A DNA stretch of 6,363 bases from Bacteroidota bacterium (GTDB lineage Bacteria; Bacteroidota; Rhodothermia; Rhodothermales; UBA10348): assembly GCA_024640835.1 (NCBI GenBank), contig JAHEEH010000124.1, positions 1 to 6,363 on the forward strand, given 5' to 3'. The position numbers and the translations under genes are program-made. How positions within the stretch are numbered: the first letter of the stretch is position 1; each line of letters begins with the position of its first letter. The notes beneath the pieces are model-generated. The model was given only the letters and a program-made list of their open reading frames with translations, was not told where the DNA came from and ran no database searches. This document shows positions 3,594 to 6,363 of this stretch, piece by piece.

Positions 3594-6363
3594 GTGAGCA
3601 AGCTCGGATTCAACACCGGAACCATCGAAGAACTGTACCGGCGCTACCTGGCCGATCCGGCCAGTGTGGGCGAGGCCTGGCGCGAGTTCTTCGCCGATTT
3701 CCGCCCCGACGCCGCCTTCCTGGCGGCCGCGGAAGCCCGGCCCGCCACCCCGGCCGCAGCGGCCCCGCCGGTCGAGGGCGACCGCACCGCCACCGCGCCG
3801 ATCCCGGAAGGTGCCGAGGTCAAGGCGATCCGCGGCCCTGCCGCGAAGATCGTCGAGAACATGGAGGCCAGTCTCGGCATCCCGACGGCCACCTCGGTTC
3901 GATCGGTCCCGGTGAAGCTGATGGCGGAAAATCGTCGGCTCATCAACGACTGGCAGAAGGACGTCGGCGGCGCCAAGGTTTCGTTCACGCACATGGTGTC
4001 GTGGGCGGTGGTACGGGCCCTTGCCGCCTTCCCGAGCATGAACACGACCTATCGGGAGGAGGACGGGGAGCCGCAGCACGTGATTCCGGGTTCGGTGAAC
4101 CTGGGTCTCGCTATCGACGTCGAGAAGCGCGGTAAGCGTTCGCTCGTCGTGCCGACGATCAAGGGAGCCGATTCGCTGCGCTTTTCCGAGCTCCTGGGCG
4201 TGTACAACGACGTCGTGCAGCGTGCGCGGGACCATGCGCTGGAACTGGCCGACTTCCAGGGCACCACGGCGACGATCACCAACCCGGGCATGATCGGCAC
4301 GTCGCTGTCCGTGCCGCGCCTCATGCCGGGCCAGGGTGTGATCATCGGTGTCGGCGCCATCGGATACCCGACCGAGTATTTCGCCTACCCGCCCGAGCTC
4401 ATCGCGCGGACGGGCATCTCGCAGGTGATGACGATCACGTCCACCTACGACCATCGCGTGATCCAGGGAGCCGAGAGCGGAGCCTTCCTCCAGCACATCG
4501 AGGAGCTCTTCCTGGGGCGCCACGAGTTCTACGAGACCATTTTCGGCGACCTCGGCGTGCCGTACCCGCCGTTCACCCTTGCGGCCGACACGACGCCGCA
4601 GGTGGGCCGCGACCGGACGAGCGAGACCGACATGATCCGCAAGCAGGCGCGCGTCCTGCAGCTGATCCGGTCGTTCCGCGTGCGCGGGCACCTGCACGCC
4701 GACGTGAACCCGCTCGGCTACGAGTGGACATACCACGCCGAGCTCGATCCCACCCAGTACGGCCTCACCATCTGGGACCTGGACCGCGAGTTCGTGACCG
4801 GCGGGCTGGGCGGCCAGGACGTCCTGCCCCTGCGCGACATCCTCGACATCCTTCGGCAGACGTACACCCGGAAGGTCGGGATCGAGTTCATGCACATCTC
4901 CGATCCGGGAGAGAAGCGGTGGCTGATGGACCGCATCGAGCCGGTTCGCGGAGTGGAGCCGATCGCGGAGGCCACCAAGCGGCGCATGCTCCAGAAGCTG
5001 AATGCGGCCGAGGCCTTCGAGACCTTCCTGCATACCAAGTACATCGGGCACAAGCGCTTCTCGCTGGAGGGCTCCGAGACGCTCATCCCGATGATCGACA
5101 TGCTGGTCTCCGACGCCGCCGACCAGGAGGTGAACGAGGTGGTCATCGGCATGGCGCACCGGGGCCGACTGAACCTGCTCGCCAACATCCTGAACAAGCC
5201 CTACGAGGTCATCTTCTCCGAATTCGAGGGCAACCTGGACCCGACGACCATGCAGGGGTCGGGCGACGTGAAATACCACCTGGGGGCCCGCGGCGAGCAC
5301 GTCTCACCGAGCGGTTCGACCGTGAAGCTCACGCTGGCATCCAACCCGAGCCACCTGGAGGCCGTGGATCCCGTGGTCGAGGGGATGGTCCGGGCCCGGC
5401 AGGAGACCCTCCGCGAGGCCTCCGCCTCCGCGCCCGGCGGGGACTACATGGACTCCGTCGTCCCGATCCTCATCCATGGCGACGCCGCCTTCGCCGGGCA
5501 GGGCGTGGTGGCCGAGACCCTCCACCTGAGCCAGTTGTCCGGCTACCGGACCGGCGGAACGATTCACGTCGTCGTCAACAACCAGATCGGCTTCACGACC
5601 GGGCCGGAGGAGGCCCGCAGCTCGCAGTACGCGACCGACGCCGCCCGCATGATCCAGGCCCCCATCTTCCACGTCAACGGGGACGACCCCGAGGCGTGTG
5701 TCCGCGTCGCCCGGCTCGCCCTGGACTTCCGTCAGGTGTTCAACAAGGATGTGGTCATCGACATGCTGTGCTACCGCGTCCGCGGGCACAACGAGGGCGA
5801 CGAGCCGACGTTCACGCAGCCCGTTCTGTACAAGAAGATCGAGGGGAAGCGCTCGGTGCGGAAGCTCTATACCGAGCTGCTCCTGCGTCGGGGCGACATG
5901 GAGCCCGACGAGGCGGAACGGATGCTGGAGGACTACCGGCAGCGCCTTCAGGAAGCGTTCGAGCGCACGAAGGAACTGTCCGAGCGGCCGGCTCCCCCCG
6001 CCGACACGCTCCTGAGCAAACCGCGATCCGAGCGGCTCCCGGACGTGGAGACGGCCGTGAGCGTGGAATCCGTGGACCGCGTGATCCACGCGCTGCAGAC
6101 CTTTCCGGACGGCTTCCAGGTGCACAGGAAGCTCGAGCGTCAGTTCGAGAGGCGGCACAAGCTCTTCCACGAGGAGAAGCGGATCGACTGGGGGTTCGGC
6201 GAGGCCCTGGCCTTCGGCACCCTCCTGGACCAGGGCTTCCGTGTCCGGGTGTCGGGGCAGGACTCGCGGCGTGGCACCTTCAGCCACCGGCACGCGGCCG
6301 TGTACGACCAGGAAACGGGAGCCGAGTACATCCCGCTCAACCATATCCGTAACGGGCAGGCCC
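3594..6363 (+). CDS. kgd: 2-oxoglutarate dehydrogenase/decarboxylase, E2-E1 fusion (Kgd/OdhA type), 3' end outside window
   Basis: The frame stays open for 923 codons to the window edge; Kgd proteins are about 1,230 residues, so roughly the last 300 are missing. It catalyses ThDP-dependent decarboxylation of 2-oxoglutarate in the TCA cycle. Residues 6-36 (TIEELYRRYLADP...WREFFADF) are the E1 N-terminal helix, followed by an Ala/Pro-rich linker (about 41-75). An E2 acyltransferase core spans about 76-320, with RGPAAKIVENM (80-90), TNPGMIGTSLSVPRLMPGQG and STYDHRVIQGAESG. Its catalytic His is H287, with Gln291 replacing the Asp of E2 HRxxDG, as in mycobacterial Kgd. No lipoyl or subunit-binding domain is present. 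The E1 part begins near 349: RGHLHADVNPLG (364-375), GHKRFSLEG (485-493), MAHRGRL (520-526), SNPSHLE (583-589), ThDP/Mg site G629-D630...N662-N663, RGHNEGDEP (730-738) and SGQDSRRGTFSHRH (887-900). GTG 3594 is chosen because family homology begins just after it. In-frame ATG 3507 has GGAGG only 2 bases upstream and would add 29 residues unlike the family. Confidence 0.95.
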   Translation, partial: MSKLGFNTGTIEELYRRYLADPASVGEAWREFFADFRPDAAFLAAAEARPATPAAAAPPVEGDRTATAPIPEGAEVKAIRGPAAKIVENMEASLGIPTATSVRSVPVKLMAENRRLINDWQKDVGGAKVSFTHMVSWAVVRALAAFPSMNTTYREEDGEPQHVIPGSVNLGLAIDVEKRGKRSLVVPTIKGADSLRFSELLGVYNDVVQRARDHALELADFQGTTATITNPGMIGTSLSVPRLMPGQGVIIGVGAIGYPTEYFAYPPELIARTGISQVMTITSTYDHRVIQGAESGAFLQHIEELFLGRHEFYETIFGDLGVPYPPFTLAADTTPQVGRDRTSETDMIRKQARVLQLIRSFRVRGHLHADVNPLGYEWTYHAELDPTQYGLTIWDLDREFVTGGLGGQDVLPLRDILDILRQTYTRKVGIEFMHISDPGEKRWLMDRIEPVRGVEPIAEATKRRMLQKLNAAEAFETFLHTKYIGHKRFSLEGSETLIPMIDMLVSDAADQEVNEVVIGMAHRGRLNLLANILNKPYEVIFSEFEGNLDPTTMQGSGDVKYHLGARGEHVSPSGSTVKLTLASNPSHLEAVDPVVEGMVRARQETLREASASAPGGDYMDSVVPILIHGDAAFAGQGVVAETLHLSQLSGYRTGGTIHVVVNNQIGFTTGPEEARSSQYATDAARMIQAPIFHVNGDDPEACVRVARLALDFRQVFNKDVVIDMLCYRVRGHNEGDEPTFTQPVLYKKIEGKRSVRKLYTELLLRRGDMEPDEAERMLEDYRQRLQEAFERTKELSERPAPPADTLLSKPRSERLPDVETAVSVESVDRVIHALQTFPDGFQVHRKLERQFERRHKLFHEEKRIDWGFGEALAFGTLLDQGFRVRVSGQDSRRGTFSHRHAAVYDQETGAEYIPLNHIRNGQA

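Noticed and set aside
2477..3625. 382-codon open frame on the - strand opposite the SDR gene
   Set aside because: It covers the SDR gene, the gap and the kgd start, with biased composition and no motif; the + frame carries the full SDR signature set.
4440..4484. Loss of the catalytic Asp in the E2 HRxxDG motif (reads HRVIQG)
   Set aside because: The Gln is normal for mycobacterial Kgd proteins (HRIIQG), so it is a family trait and not damage in this gene.
3540..5300. 586-codon open frame on the - strand opposite kgd
   Set aside because: It mirrors the kgd codons. The translation is rich in Arg, Gly, Asp, His and Val without domain motifs, as expected for an antisense shadow of a GC3-rich gene, while the + frame has unmistakable E2 and E1 motifs throughout.
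5304..6344. 346-codon open frame on the - strand
   Set aside because: It lies opposite the conserved E1 catalytic region of kgd and is explained by stop-poor GC-rich codons.
4724..6352. 542-codon open frame on the + strand inside kgd
   Set aside because: It is in another frame from kgd, with an Arg/Gly/Pro/Ala-dominated composition and no recognisable fold; it is a high-GC shadow.

Overview
The window is a GC-rich (by eye roughly two thirds G+C), densely coded stretch in which all five genes I can support lie on the + strand. The organism is a Gram-negative-type (diderm) bacterium, because the first gene encodes the end of an Omp85/BamA-TamA outer-membrane barrel. The L6 signature of that barrel (SGGANSVRAW) is the form seen in Bacteroidetes and relatives. 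The last gene encodes an actinobacterial-type E2-E1 fusion of 2-oxoglutarate dehydrogenase (Kgd/OdhA). High GC, an FCB-style Omp85 and a Kgd fusion together fit Gemmatimonadota or a high-GC relative such as Rhodothermota. That placement is an inference from protein character, not from a marker gene.

Layout. Positions 1-468 hold the C-terminal part of the Omp85 barrel, whose 5' end lies outside the window. Positions 481-1089 encode a 202-residue protein with a Crp-like cyclic-nucleotide-binding fold but no DNA-binding domain. Positions 1093-2493 encode a complete RlmD/TrmA-family uracil-C5 RNA methyltransferase with a TRAM domain, a 4Fe-4S cysteine set and intact catalytic residues. Positions 2498-3475 encode an extended short-chain dehydrogenase (NAD(P)-dependent epimerase/dehydratase type). 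The gaps between these four genes are 12, 3 and 4 bases, so they look like one transcription unit. A 118-base gap (3476-3593) contains short inverted repeats and a T-rich patch. It probably separates that unit from the next gene. From 3594 to the right edge runs the first 923 codons of kgd, still open at the window end.

How the genes relate. The first four share transcription but no obvious pathway: envelope assembly, a possible nucleotide sensor, rRNA modification and a small-molecule oxidoreductase. kgd is central metabolism. It closes the 2-oxoglutarate step of the TCA cycle and, as in mycobacteria, would need a separate lipoyl-bearing E2 (DlaT/AceF) and an Lpd, because no lipoyl domain precedes its E2 core.

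I see no mobile element, CRISPR array, tRNA, rRNA or phage feature, and no convincing previously undescribed system. The points most worth a second look are the Kgd fusion in a diderm genome, the stand-alone cyclic-nucleotide-fold protein next to the Omp85 gene, and the start site and leader of kgd.
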